A DNA stretch of 14,555 nucleotides from Oscillospiraceae bacterium (GTDB lineage: Bacteria > Bacillota > Clostridia > Oscillospirales > UBA929), in the NCBI GenBank assembly GCA_031289065.1, contig JAITQI010000026.1, forward strand, positions 1 to 14,555, given 5' to 3'. The notes below the pieces were generated by a model. The model searched no databases. It was not told the DNA's origin and saw nothing but the letters and a program-made list of their open reading frames with translations. The first letter of the stretch is position 1. Each line of letters starts with the position of its first letter. Shown here one piece after another: positions 1 to 6,492 of this stretch. The translations under genes and the position numbers were made by a program.

Positions 1-321
1 ACCGACAACCCCCGCTTCGCCCTGTACGCCGCGGCCTACGACGCGTTGCTCCCCGAGCGGCCCGCCGCCCCCCGGAACCAAACGGTCACCCTGGCCGGCC
101 GGTGCTGCGAGTCGGGCGACCTGCTGGCCCGGGACCTCCCCTTCCCCGACGTCAAGCCCGGCGACCTGCTGGCCGTCCTGGCCACCGGGGCGTACAACTA
201 CGCCATGGCCTCCAACTACAACCGCGTCCCCCGCCCCCCCGTGGTTATGGTCTCCGGCGGCAAACCTCACACCGTCATCCGCCGTGAACGCTACGAAGAC
301 CTCACCGCCCTGGACGAATAA
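1..321 (+). CDS. lysA: Diaminopimelate decarboxylase, C-terminal fragment (5' truncated by window edge)
   Basis: Reading frame 1 is open from base 1 to the TAA at 319-321 and encodes the last ~106 residues of a PLP-dependent, fold-III decarboxylase that converts meso-diaminopimelate to L-lysine, the last step of lysine synthesis in the cytoplasm. Visible family motifs are DNPRFALY at the start; the CESGD motif at bases 106-120, whose Cys completes the active site of the partner subunit in the dimer; and TGAYNYAMASNYN, whose first Tyr (193-195) is in the PLP/substrate site. The C-terminus is complete and the gene start lies outside the window. With the meso-DAP-type murE downstream, it marks the branch between lysine and cell-wall DAP use. 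A 64-nt spacer separates it from rsmD and no terminator is visible there, so co-transcription with rsmD is possible. Identification is firm. Confidence 0.95.
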   Translation, partial: TDNPRFALYAAAYDALLPERPAAPRNQTVTLAGRCCESGDLLARDLPFPDVKPGDLLAVLATGAYNYAMASNYNRVPRPPVVMVSGGKPHTVIRRERYEDLTALDE

Positions 322-341
322 AAACCACCCCCCGTTTTAAC

Positions 342-369
342 CGCTGACCTCTGATTTTTCACCTCTGAA
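342..369 (+). repeat. Degenerate 7-nt periodic repeat, lysA-rsmD spacer
   Basis: Four contiguous heptads begin at 342, 349, 356 and 363. CGCTGAC, CTCTGAT and CTCTGAA fit a YTCTGAC-like consensus and the third is diverged. The array runs directly into the AGGGGG Shine-Dalgarno of rsmD. Related arrays occupy most other spacers in this window. Function unknown. Confidence 0.7.
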
Positions 370-381
370 AGGGGGCCTTTC
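367..381 (+). promoter_or_regulatory. Small hairpin enclosing the rsmD ribosome binding site
   Basis: GAAAGG (367-372) and CCTTTC (376-381) form a perfect 6-bp stem around a GGG loop. The purine-rich Shine-Dalgarno of rsmD (ATG at 386) lies in the stem and loop, so it could lower or modulate translation. Seen directly as an inverted repeat; a regulatory role is inference. Confidence 0.4.
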
Positions 382-385
382 CATC

Positions 386-931
386 ATGCGTGTCGTCACC
401 GGCACAGCCCGGGGCCGCAAGCTAAAGCCGGTGCCCGGCGAGGCCACCCGCCCCACAACGGCCAGCGTCAAGGAGGCCGTGTTCAGCATCATCCAGTTTG
501 AGATCGAGGGCCGCCGAGTGCTGGATCTCTTCGCCGGCACCGGTCAGCTGGGCATCGAGGCCCTCAGCCGGGGAGCCGCCCAGGCGGTGTTTGTGGACAA
601 CAACTCCGCCGCCTTGGCCGTCGTCCGGGACAACCTGGCGGTCACCGGTTTGGAGGAAAAGGCCGCCGTCGTGGCCAGCGACGCCCTGTCCTATGTAACC
701 GCCCGCCCCGAACCCTTTGACATCATCCTTCTCGATCCGCCCTACCGGAGCTCTCTGCTGACCGACGTCATGGCCCGTCTCTCCACGGTTGACATTTTGC
801 GCCCGGGTGGTATAATAGTGTGCGAAACCGCCGCCGACCTCGCGCCGCCGGCGCCGCCCGCCTCTTGCGTTCTGAGCCGCACCTACCGGTATGGCACGCA
901 AGCGGTCTGCCTTTACAGGAGGGACGCATGA
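386..931 (+). CDS. rsmD: 16S rRNA (guanine(966)-N2)-methyltransferase RsmD
   Basis: The 181-residue product is a SAM-dependent Rossmann-fold methyltransferase. It is expected to modify G966 (E. coli numbering) of 16S rRNA in the assembling small subunit. Residues 1-30 hold the family N-terminus (RVVTGTARGRKL and TRPTTASVKEAVF). The SAM-binding motif DLFAGTG is at 47-53, followed by LGIEALSRGA. The catalytic DPPY motif is at 117-120. Length matches the family (about 180-200). The ATG at 386 follows AAAGGGGG with a 10-nt gap, although that site sits in a hairpin. The stop overlaps the coaD start (ATGA, 928-931), implying translational coupling. The 3' part contains a perfect promoter (789-816), for which the gene uses two consecutive ATA codons that are unusual in this GC-rich context. 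Identification is firm. Confidence 0.95.
   Translation: MRVVTGTARGRKLKPVPGEATRPTTASVKEAVFSIIQFEIEGRRVLDLFAGTGQLGIEALSRGAAQAVFVDNNSAALAVVRDNLAVTGLEEKAAVVASDALSYVTARPEPFDIILLDPPYRSSLLTDVMARLSTVDILRPGGIIVCETAADLAPPAPPASCVLSRTYRYGTQAVCLYRRDA
789..816 (+). promoter_or_regulatory. Consensus sigma-A promoter inside rsmD, ahead of coaD
   Basis: TTGACA (789-794) and TATAAT (811-816) are perfect -35 and -10 hexamers separated by 16 nt. A TG one base before the -10 (TGGTATAAT) gives an extended -10. Transcription would start near 823, about 105 nt upstream of the coaD ATG, so coaD and the coiled-coil gene could be transcribed separately from rsmD. Seen in sequence; activity not shown. Confidence 0.75.
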
Positions 932-1413
932 GTCTGGCCATCTACCCCGGGAGTTTTGACCCGGTGACCAACGGGCATCTCGACATCATCACCCGGGCCG
1001 TCCGTATTTTCGACCGGGTGATCGTGACCGTCATGCAAAACCAGCGCAAGACGCCGCTGTTCACCGCCGAGGAGCGCATGGACATGCTTCGCCGGGTGAC
1101 CGCCGGGCTACCCGGCATCGAGGTGGACACCTCCGCCGTCCTGCTGGCCGACTACGCCTCCGCCCGGGGCGCCCGGGTGCTCATCAAGGGTCTGCGGGCT
1201 ATGTCCGACTTCGAATTGGAGTTTCAAATGGCCCTGATCAACCGCAAACTCAATACCGAACTGGACACGGTGTTTTTAACCACCACCGAAACCAACCAAT
1301 ACTTGAGCTCCAGCGTGGTCAAGGAGATCGGCGCGCTGGGGGGGAACATCTCCGCCTTCGTTCCCCCCGGCATTCTGGACACCGTGACCGCCAAATTCAA
1401 TCGCGGGAGGTAG
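928..1413 (+). CDS. coaD: Phosphopantetheine adenylyltransferase (PPAT)
   Basis: The 161-residue protein transfers AMP from ATP to 4'-phosphopantetheine, giving dephospho-CoA, the penultimate step of CoA synthesis in the cytoplasm. It opens with the nucleotidyltransferase signature YPGSFDPVTNGHLDII, in which TNGH (14-17) is the (T/H)xGH motif. Lys42 lies in the KTPLF segment, LIKGLRAMSDFELEFQMA spans about 85-102, and the ATP-binding YLSSSVVKE is at 125-133 followed by FVPP. Length is typical. An upstream in-frame GTG at 820 is rejected. The ATG at 928 has AGGAGGG a few bases before it and begins exactly at the family N-terminus. It overlaps the rsmD stop by 4 nt, and a perfect promoter lies about 110 nt upstream. 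The gene ends 6 nt before the next start. rsmD-coaD pairing is common in bacteria. Confidence 0.97.
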   Translation: MSLAIYPGSFDPVTNGHLDIITRAVRIFDRVIVTVMQNQRKTPLFTAEERMDMLRRVTAGLPGIEVDTSAVLLADYASARGARVLIKGLRAMSDFELEFQMALINRKLNTELDTVFLTTTETNQYLSSSVVKEIGALGGNISAFVPPGILDTVTAKFNRGR

Positions 1414-1419
1414 TACGTC

Positions 1420-1893
1420 ATGGCAAACGGCGTGGAAGATCTGCTCACTATGCTCTACAATATGGTGCAGGACGCGTTTTCCCTGCCCTTCGGGGCCGAT
1501 CGGTGCATTTTGGACAGGGACAAGGTCCTCGCCCTCATCGACGAAATCAACAACATCCTGCCCGGCGACCTCAAACAGGCCCGCAGCATTGTGGAGGCCC
1601 GCAACGAGGTGGTCAACACCGCCAAACGGGAGGCCGACGCCATCAAGCGCCAGGCCGCTGACCGGGCGCGCCAGTTGGTCAGTCAGGAGGAGGTGCTGGT
1701 GGTGGCCCGTCAAAAGGCTGGCGACATCGTCCAGGCCGCCGAAAACAAGGCCCGGGATTTGCGCCGGACGGCCAACGAATACGTGGACAACGCCCTCAAA
1801 CGCGCCGAGGAAACCCTGGGCGCGGCCCTCACCGAAATGCGCTCCTCCCGTGCGGAATTCCGCACCGCCTCGGACAAACGGGATCCGGGCTAA
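1420..1893 (+). CDS. Coiled-coil protein resembling ATP synthase b/E-type or DivIVA-like helical proteins
   Basis: The 157-residue protein has no catalytic motif that I recognise. Residues ~1-30 look globular or partly hydrophobic (LLTMLYNMVQDAFSLPFG). From about 33 to 150 it is almost continuous charged, Ala-rich helix with regular Ala/Arg/Glu/Lys spacing, such as AKREADAIKRQAADRARQL and RRTANEYVDNALKRAEETL. This composition makes similar proteins score weakly as 'ATPase' or H+-ATPase subunit families, probably through coiled coil alone. From memory, Clostridia often carry a protein of this kind directly after coaD; that recollection should be checked. The ATG at 1420 uses GGGAGG (1405-1410) lying at the end of coaD, only 6 nt away, so it is co-translated with coaD. 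The gene is followed at once by an inverted heptad repeat and a strong terminator, ending the operon. Real gene, function unknown. Confidence 0.8.
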   Translation: MANGVEDLLTMLYNMVQDAFSLPFGADRCILDRDKVLALIDEINNILPGDLKQARSIVEARNEVVNTAKREADAIKRQAADRARQLVSQEEVLVVARQKAGDIVQAAENKARDLRRTANEYVDNALKRAEETLGAALTEMRSSRAEFRTASDKRDPG

Positions 1894-1919
1894 CAGAGGA
1901 CAGAGGGTAGAAGATAGAA
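1892..1919 (-). repeat. Degenerate 7-nt periodic repeat in reverse orientation, after the coiled-coil gene
   Basis: Four exact-phase heptads occur when read on the - strand: TTCTATC, TTCTACC, CTCTGTC and CTCTGTT, ending at 1913, 1906, 1899 and 1892. The array begins inside the TAA stop (1891-1893). The 11-mer TTCTACCCTCT formed here recurs in forward orientation at 7965-7975 before mraY. Confidence 0.75.
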
Positions 1920-1927
1920 ATTACGGG

Positions 1928-1958
1928 AACGCGGAGGCTATTGCCTCCGCGTTTTTTT
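1928..1958 (+). terminator. Strong intrinsic terminator closing the rsmD-coaD operon
   Basis: AACGCGGAGGC (1928-1938) pairs perfectly with GCCTCCGCGTT (1943-1953) around a TATT loop, and the T-run extends to 1958. The U-tract is only on the + strand, so it terminates + strand transcription. It separates the rsmD-coaD unit from the dcw cluster. Confidence 0.92.
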
Positions 1959-2110
1959 GCGCTGTCGCAGCTTCTGTAGCGTCAAAAAAATCTATCCTCT
2001 CTCCTGCTCCTTCCGGAATTAGAACATTTGTTTTATTTCTATTTTCGACCGTTTGTTCGTTTTTTGGCCGGATTCGTCGAGGAAAAAGTTTGCGGAAATG
2101 GATTCTGGTC

Positions 2111-2139
2111 TTGCTTTTTGGGACGAGGTCGTTTATACT
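2111..2139 (+). promoter_or_regulatory. Candidate sigma-A promoter of the dcw cluster (mraZ promoter)
   Basis: TTGCTT (2111-2116) and TATACT (2134-2139) are 17 nt apart in an AT-rich stretch between the terminator and mraZ. The predicted start near 2146 lies immediately before the TGGGG boxes. The -35 is a partial match and the -10 matches 5 of 6. The rest of the gap (1960-2110) is AT-rich with no gene that I can support. Confidence 0.65.
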
Positions 2140-2148
2140 GGTATGCAG

Positions 2149-2164
2149 GTGGGGAGAAATGGGG
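2149..2164 (+). promoter_or_regulatory. Putative MraZ-binding boxes (TGGGG repeats)
   Basis: TGGGG occurs at 2150-2154 and 2160-2164, exactly 10 nt apart, as in the helically phased TGGG-type repeats bound by MraZ upstream of its own gene. A further copy of GTGGGGA at 2201-2207 overlaps the mraZ Shine-Dalgarno (GAGGTG at 2198-2203). Position just downstream of the predicted start fits autorepression. The motif is seen directly; binding is inferred from the family. Confidence 0.6.
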
Positions 2165-2209
2165 AATCTGTCTCCATTCAACCCCGAAAAAGAAAGCGAG
2201 GTGGGGAAC

Positions 2210-2629
2210 ATGACCGGCGAATACAGCTACACCTTGGACGCCAAGGGCCGCGTGGCCGTCCCCGCCCGCCTGCGCGGCGAGTTGGGCAACCTCGTCTACC
2301 TCTGCCGCGGCATCGACCACACGCTGTTTCTTTACCCGCTGAAGGTGTGGGAAGAAATGTCCGAGCGGCTGTCCGCCAAGTCTCTGCGCGAAGGACGCCA
2401 CCTGCAACGGAGCATTTTCTCCACCGCCGAGCGGTTCGACCTGGACGCCCAGGGTCGTATCCTGATCCCGCAAAAATTGCGCGACTACGCCGACCTCCAA
2501 AAAAATGTGGTCATTGTGGGCGCGGGTAGCCGGGCCGAAATTTGGAGCGAACAGGCTTGGCGCGACTATGAGCAGAACGAGCTGACCGAGGAGCATCTGC
2601 TGGAGGCCATGGATGAGCTCGGGTTTTGA
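2210..2629 (+). CDS. mraZ: Transcriptional regulator MraZ
   Basis: The 139-residue protein contains two AbrB-like DNA-binding repeats, each with a DxxxR core: DAKGR at 10-14 (with VAVPARLR) and DAQGR at 79-83 (with ILIPQKLR). MraZ forms ring-shaped oligomers and binds repeated TGGG-type boxes in the promoter of its own cluster, usually repressing it. The ATG at 2210 is preceded by GAGGTG at 6-7 nt and starts exactly at the family N-terminus; the open frame continues upstream without other support. It is the first gene of the dcw cluster and overlaps rsmH by 17 nt. Length is close to the usual ~143. The candidate promoter and boxes directly upstream make negative autoregulation likely. Identification is firm. 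Confidence 0.96.
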   Translation: MTGEYSYTLDAKGRVAVPARLRGELGNLVYLCRGIDHTLFLYPLKVWEEMSERLSAKSLREGRHLQRSIFSTAERFDLDAQGRILIPQKLRDYADLQKNVVIVGAGSRAEIWSEQAWRDYEQNELTEEHLLEAMDELGF

Positions 2630-3563
2630 CCCCGCCCCCGCCTTCACCCACGAACCGGTGCTGCTGCGGGAGAGCCTGGAAGCCCTGGCCATCAAACCGG
2701 ACGGGCTGTACGTGGACGCCACATTGGGCGCGGGAGGCCACGCCGCCCACATCGCTCAGCGGCTCACCACCGGGCGGCTGTTCGGCATCGACCGCGACCC
2801 CGAAGCCTTGCGCCGCGCCGTCCAAACCCTGGCGCCTTTTGAGGGTCGCGTCGTCCTCCTCCACGGCGACTACCGCAACTTGGACAGTCTCCTGCCCGAC
2901 GGCACACGACCGGACGGCGTTCTCTTTGACTTGGGGGTCTCCTCGCCTCAGTTCGACGACCCCGCCCGGGGCTTCAGCTACCGCTACGACACCCGCCTCG
3001 ACATGCGCATGAACCCCAACGACCCCATCAGCGCCTATGAAGTCGTCAACCAATGGCCGCCGGAGGAACTGCGGCGCATCCTCTGGGCTTACGGCGAAGA
3101 GGAATACGCCCCCCTCATCGCCGCCGCGCTGATACGCCGCCGGGCCGAGGCCCCCATCGAAACCACCGGCCAACTGGCCGAACTCGTCACCCGCGCCCTG
3201 CCCCCCAAGGCTCGCCGACGCAAAGGACACCCGGCCAAACAGTGCTTCCAGGCCCTGCGCATGGCGGTCAACGACGAACTGGCCGGCATCCGGGAGGGCC
3301 TTCGAGCCGCCATAGGGCTGCTCAAGCCGGGCGGTCGGTTGGCGGCCATCAGCTTCCACTCGGTGGAGGATCGTGCGGTCAAGACGACGCTGGCCGAAGC
3401 CGCCCGGGGCTGTACCTGCCCGCCGGACTTCCCGGTCTGCGTGTGCGGCAAAACGCCGCTGATCGCCCTTGTCACCCGCAAGCCCCTCACCGCCGCCCCG
3501 GCGGAGCTGGAACAAAACCGCCGGGCCCACAGCGCCAAACTCCGCGTGGCGGAAAAAATATAA
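2613..3563 (+). CDS. rsmH: 16S rRNA (cytosine(1402)-N4)-methyltransferase RsmH
   Basis: The 316-residue protein (formerly MraW) is a SAM-dependent enzyme that methylates N4 of C1402 in the 16S rRNA decoding centre. FTHEPVLLRE at 11-20 is the family N-terminal motif. The SAM-binding loop VDATLGAGGHA is at 34-44, and GVLFDLGVSS at 102-111 is followed by the DxRMN-type RLDMRMNP. FQALRMAVNDEL and AISFHSVEDRAVK follow in the C-terminal half. A Cys-rich stretch (GCTCPPDFPVCVCG) is near the end, as in many homologues. The ATG at 2613 has GGAGG at 2602-2606 inside the mraZ 3' end. The 17-nt overlap implies coupled translation. Length is typical. Confidence 0.96.
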   Translation: MSSGFDPAPAFTHEPVLLRESLEALAIKPDGLYVDATLGAGGHAAHIAQRLTTGRLFGIDRDPEALRRAVQTLAPFEGRVVLLHGDYRNLDSLLPDGTRPDGVLFDLGVSSPQFDDPARGFSYRYDTRLDMRMNPNDPISAYEVVNQWPPEELRRILWAYGEEEYAPLIAAALIRRRAEAPIETTGQLAELVTRALPPKARRRKGHPAKQCFQALRMAVNDELAGIREGLRAAIGLLKPGGRLAAISFHSVEDRAVKTTLAEAARGCTCPPDFPVCVCGKTPLIALVTRKPLTAAPAELEQNRRAHSAKLRVAEKI

Positions 3564-3564
3564 C

Positions 3565-3585
3565 CGCTGACATTTGATTTCAAAG
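3565..3585 (+). repeat. Short heptad-repeat remnant, rsmH-ftsL spacer
   Basis: CGCTGAC (3565) and ATTTGAT (3572) are in 7-nt phase and are followed by TTCAAAG, which runs into the ftsL Shine-Dalgarno AAAGGAG (3582-3588). The segment CGCTGACNTNTGATTT is shared with the lysA-rsmD spacer (342 on). Confidence 0.6.
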
Positions 3586-3598
3586 GAGTGTGCCCGAC

Positions 3599-4057
3599 AT
3601 GGCGGCAGCCGCGTCTCAAGTGGCCTATGACCTGTCCCGATTCGACAACCGCGCCCGCGTACGCGAGGCGGTGGCCGCCGAGTCCGTTCCCGTTCAAGCC
3701 CTGCCCGTCCGGGCCCCCCGTCCCGGCACCCGGACGCAACCGGTCGGCCGTCTCTCCCTGTGGACGGTGCTGGCTTTTATGACCGCGATGGCCCTGATGT
3801 TTTTCATTGTCTACAGCTATATGCGTCTGACCGAATTGAGCACCGAAGCCAAGGGTCTGTCCTCCCAAATCGCCGCCCTCAAAAAAGAGGAGGCTATTCT
3901 TGTTCTGCAAAAAAACAGCATGATCGACCTGAAAGAAGTCGAGCGCATCGCCACCGACGAGTTGGGTATGGTCAAACCCAACCGCGCCCAAGTCATCTAC
4001 ATCGACCTGTCCGGCCGGGATCACGCCGAGGTGCTCGTCGGCGCCGGGACAAAGTAG
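3599..4057 (+). CDS. ftsL: FtsL-like septum formation protein (bitopic, coiled coil)
   Basis: The 152-residue protein has the FtsL/DivIC layout. It has a Pro/Arg-containing cytoplasmic tail (1-52), one membrane helix (~53-75, SLWTVLAFMTAMALMFFIVYSYM), an extracytoplasmic coiled coil (~76-110, leucine-rich) and a short C-terminal domain with ERIATDELGMVKP. FtsL binds DivIB/FtsQ and DivIC/FtsB and recruits and activates the FtsW-PBP pair at the septum. Sequence is poorly conserved in this family, so the call rests on topology and position between rsmH and the PBP. The start is the ATG at 3599, 10 nt after AAAGGAG. The GTG codons at 3588 and 3590 overlap or touch that ribosome site and are unlikely. 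The N-terminal tail is longer than in Bacillus FtsL. DivIC is the alternative name. Confidence 0.82.
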   Translation: MAAAASQVAYDLSRFDNRARVREAVAAESVPVQALPVRAPRPGTRTQPVGRLSLWTVLAFMTAMALMFFIVYSYMRLTELSTEAKGLSSQIAALKKEEAILVLQKNSMIDLKEVERIATDELGMVKPNRAQVIYIDLSGRDHAEVLVGAGTK

Positions 4058-4114
4058 GCATATTCCCCCCTAAGGCCCCTATATATTGATGGGGAGGACA
4101 CACCGCCCGTTACC

Positions 4115-4135
4115 TTCCGCCCTCTGACCTCTGAA
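4115..4135 (+). repeat. Heptad repeat in the ftsL-PBP spacer
   Basis: Three heptads begin at 4115 (TTCCGCC), 4122 (CTCTGAC) and 4129 (CTCTGAA) and run directly into the GGGAGG Shine-Dalgarno at 4136-4141. The 93-nt spacer otherwise shows only a C-run and a TATATATT stretch with no convincing promoter. CCTC in the repeat is complementary to GAGG of the ribosome site. Confidence 0.7.
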
Positions 4136-4150
4136 GGGAGGCATCCGTCC

Positions 4151-6424
4151 ATGGCCGAGGAAATGAGCCACGCCCGCCGCGCCAACCGCACCGTACTTTT
4201 CCGCACCATTCTCCTGATGTCTCTTTTCGGCGTAGCGCTGTTTGTGCCACTGTTTGTCAAGCTGTACAGCATTCAGATCATCAAGCACGACCTCTACGAA
4301 AAGCAGGCGGTGGAGCAGCAGACGCGGGACGACATTATCTCCCCGGTGCGGGGCACGATTTATGACCGCAACTACAAGCCCCTGGCGGTCAGCGCCAGTG
4401 TGGAGACCGTGTTCCTGGAGCCGGTGTCCATCGTGGACGACGCCCAGGCCATGCTGATTGCCCGGAACCTCTCCGAAATCCTGGGCGTGGACTACGACGA
4501 GACCTACGCCAAGGCAAAAAAAGCCGACCGGTACTACGAAGAGGTCAAAAAGAACCTCGAAAAGCCCGAAGCCGACCTGGTGCGCGCCTTCATCGCGGAG
4601 CACGACCTGCAAAAGGCCGTGCGCATCACCCCCGCCTACAAGCGGTACTACCCCGACGGCAACTTCGCCGCCCACATCATAGGGTTCACCAACAGCGACG
4701 GGGACGGCGTGGAGGGCGTGGAACGGGTATACAACACCGACCTGAAGGGCACCGCCGGACGCATCATCACCGCCAAGGACGCCAAGGGCATCACCATGCC
4801 CTTTCAATATGAAAAATATTACGACGCCCAGAACGGTCTCAACCTGGTGCTGACCATCGACGAGACCCTGCAGGGCTTCCTGGAGAACCACCTCAAGACC
4901 GCCGTCGTCGAAAACGAGGTCAAGGAACGCGCCGCCGGTATCATCATGGACGTCAAAACCGGCGAGATTCTGGCCATGGACACCCAAAACGGCTACGATC
5001 CCAACACGCCCCGGACGCTGACCGACCCCGAAATGCAGGCTCTCATCGACAGCCTGTCCGGCGACGAGCAGACCGAAGCCTTCAAATCCGCCCTGTATGC
5101 CCAGTGGCGCAACAAGATCGTCGCGGACACCTACGAGCCTGGCTCCACCTTCAAAATCATCACCACCGCCGTCGCCCTCGAGGAAAAAGCGGTGAAGCTC
5201 GATGACCAGTTTTACTGCCACGGCTCCATCACCATCCCCGGTTGGGGCAAACCCATCAACTGCGCCCGGCGGGCCGGTCATGGGGCCGAAACCTTCGTTC
5301 AGGGCGTCCAGAACTCCTGCAACCCGGTCTTTGTGGAGGTGGCCGAACGGGTGGGTCCGGAGACCTTTTATAACTATTTCCAAGCCTTCGGCTTCACCCA
5401 AAAAACCGGCATCGACATCCCGGGGGAATCGGGCAGCGTCTACCACACCCGGAAAGACTTCAATACTGTCGCCCTGGCGGCCTATGCCTTCGGCCAGACC
5501 TTCAACATCACCCCCATTCAGCTCATCACGGCAGTCTCCGCCGTGGCCAACGGCGGCAATCTCATGAAGCCCCACCTGGTCAAGGGCTTCACCGACAGCG
5601 AGGGCAACCTGGTCAAAACCGTGGAGCCCGAGACGGTGCGCCAAGTCATCTCCGCCGAGACCTCCAAACAGGTCTGCGAAATTTTGGAGTCGGTGGTCAG
5701 CGTGGGCGGCGGGAAAAACGCCTATGTGGCGGGCTACCGCATCGGCGGCAAGACCGGCACCTCCCAAAAGCGCGACCCCGACACCCATGAGTACATGGTG
5801 GGCCGGTATGTCACCTCCTTCGTGGGCTTCGCCCCCGCCGACGATCCCCAGGTCGCGGTGCTCGTGCTCCTCGACGAGCCCATGTACGGCCCGGCCAACC
5901 TGCGCACCGGCGGCGGCATGGCCGCCCCCGTTGTGGGCCGGATCCTCTCCGACGTGCTCCCCTATTTGCAGATAGAGCCCCAATACACCAGTGAGGAGCT
6001 GGCCGGCATCCAGATCACCGTGCCCACCCTGAGCGGACTGTCTGTGTCCGACGCCGAGCAGATGCTCAAAAACCAGAACATCCAATACCGCGTCATCGGC
6101 GAGGGCGAAATGGTCACCCAACAGATGCCAGCCCCCGGCGCACGCGTCCCCGGCACCGCCGAGGTCATCCTATACGTGGGCGGGGACATCTCCATCCAAA
6201 TGACCCAAGCCCCCGACGTAAACGGCAAAACCGCCGAGCAGGCCAACGAACTGCTGACCAACGCCGGTCTGTATATGCACGCACGAGGGGCTACGGCGGC
6301 CGGCGGCTCCGGCGTTGTAGCCTATCGCCAGGACATCCCCACCGGTACAGAGGTGCCGGTCGGCACAGTGGTGGAAGTGGAGTTCCGCGACTTAAACACC
6401 AGCGACGCCGGTACCTGGGGATAG
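4151..6424 (+). CDS. Class B penicillin-binding protein (septal transpeptidase) with two C-terminal PASTA domains
   Basis: The 757-residue protein cross-links septal peptidoglycan outside the membrane. A single signal-anchor helix lies at about 18-40. The dimerisation module starts with RGTIYDRNYKPLA. The transpeptidase domain (~240-600) shows all three motifs: STFK with nucleophile Ser332 and Lys335, SCN at 389-391, and KTGT at 534-537. Two PASTA repeats follow, about 622-680 (VPTLSGLSVSDAEQML) and 687-752 (APDVNGKTAEQANELL). Two PASTA domains resemble PBP2B/PBP2x, whereas SpoVD has one; both paralogues fit this locus, so no symbol is given. The ATG at 4151 has AAGGGAGG 9 nt upstream. It is the only class B PBP here and sits with its usual partner ftsW in the same cluster. 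Function is firm; the vegetative versus sporulation role is undecided. Confidence 0.95.
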   Translation: MAEEMSHARRANRTVLFRTILLMSLFGVALFVPLFVKLYSIQIIKHDLYEKQAVEQQTRDDIISPVRGTIYDRNYKPLAVSASVETVFLEPVSIVDDAQAMLIARNLSEILGVDYDETYAKAKKADRYYEEVKKNLEKPEADLVRAFIAEHDLQKAVRITPAYKRYYPDGNFAAHIIGFTNSDGDGVEGVERVYNTDLKGTAGRIITAKDAKGITMPFQYEKYYDAQNGLNLVLTIDETLQGFLENHLKTAVVENEVKERAAGIIMDVKTGEILAMDTQNGYDPNTPRTLTDPEMQALIDSLSGDEQTEAFKSALYAQWRNKIVADTYEPGSTFKIITTAVALEEKAVKLDDQFYCHGSITIPGWGKPINCARRAGHGAETFVQGVQNSCNPVFVEVAERVGPETFYNYFQAFGFTQKTGIDIPGESGSVYHTRKDFNTVALAAYAFGQTFNITPIQLITAVSAVANGGNLMKPHLVKGFTDSEGNLVKTVEPETVRQVISAETSKQVCEILESVVSVGGGKNAYVAGYRIGGKTGTSQKRDPDTHEYMVGRYVTSFVGFAPADDPQVAVLVLLDEPMYGPANLRTGGGMAAPVVGRILSDVLPYLQIEPQYTSEELAGIQITVPTLSGLSVSDAEQMLKNQNIQYRVIGEGEMVTQQMPAPGARVPGTAEVILYVGGDISIQMTQAPDVNGKTAEQANELLTNAGLYMHARGATAAGGSGVVAYRQDIPTGTEVPVGTVVEVEFRDLNTSDAGTWG

Positions 6425-6439
6425 CAAAAACACCGGCCA

Positions 6440-6460
6440 AACAGAAGAAGACGGATAAAG
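6440..6460 (-). repeat. Weak reverse-orientation heptad repeat, PBP-murE spacer
   Basis: Read on the - strand, CTTTATC, CGTCTTC and TTCTGTT lie in 7-nt phase (ending at 6454, 6447 and 6440). The match is degenerate and could be chance. It is listed because most other long spacers carry clear versions. Confidence 0.35.
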
Positions 6461-6492
6461 ATGGAGATTGGCAGCCGCTAAGGAGAATTCCC

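Noticed and set aside
1589..2209. An apparent long N-terminal extension in frame with mraZ, starting inside the coiled-coil gene.
   Set aside because: It crosses the terminator and promoter region, is an out-of-frame shadow of the upstream gene, and MraZ begins at 2210 with a good ribosome site.
4058..4110. TATATT near 4082 with G-rich and C-rich flanks as a promoter or hairpin before the PBP gene.
   Set aside because: No -35 at proper spacing, and the CCCC/GGGG pairing gives only four base pairs with mismatches inside.
4079..6121. A very long minus-strand open frame (680 codons) opposite the PBP gene.
   Set aside because: It is antisense to a certain gene, consists of the Gly/Val/His/Asp-rich shadow typical of GC-rich DNA, and has no family motif. 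The same applies to the other long antisense frames.
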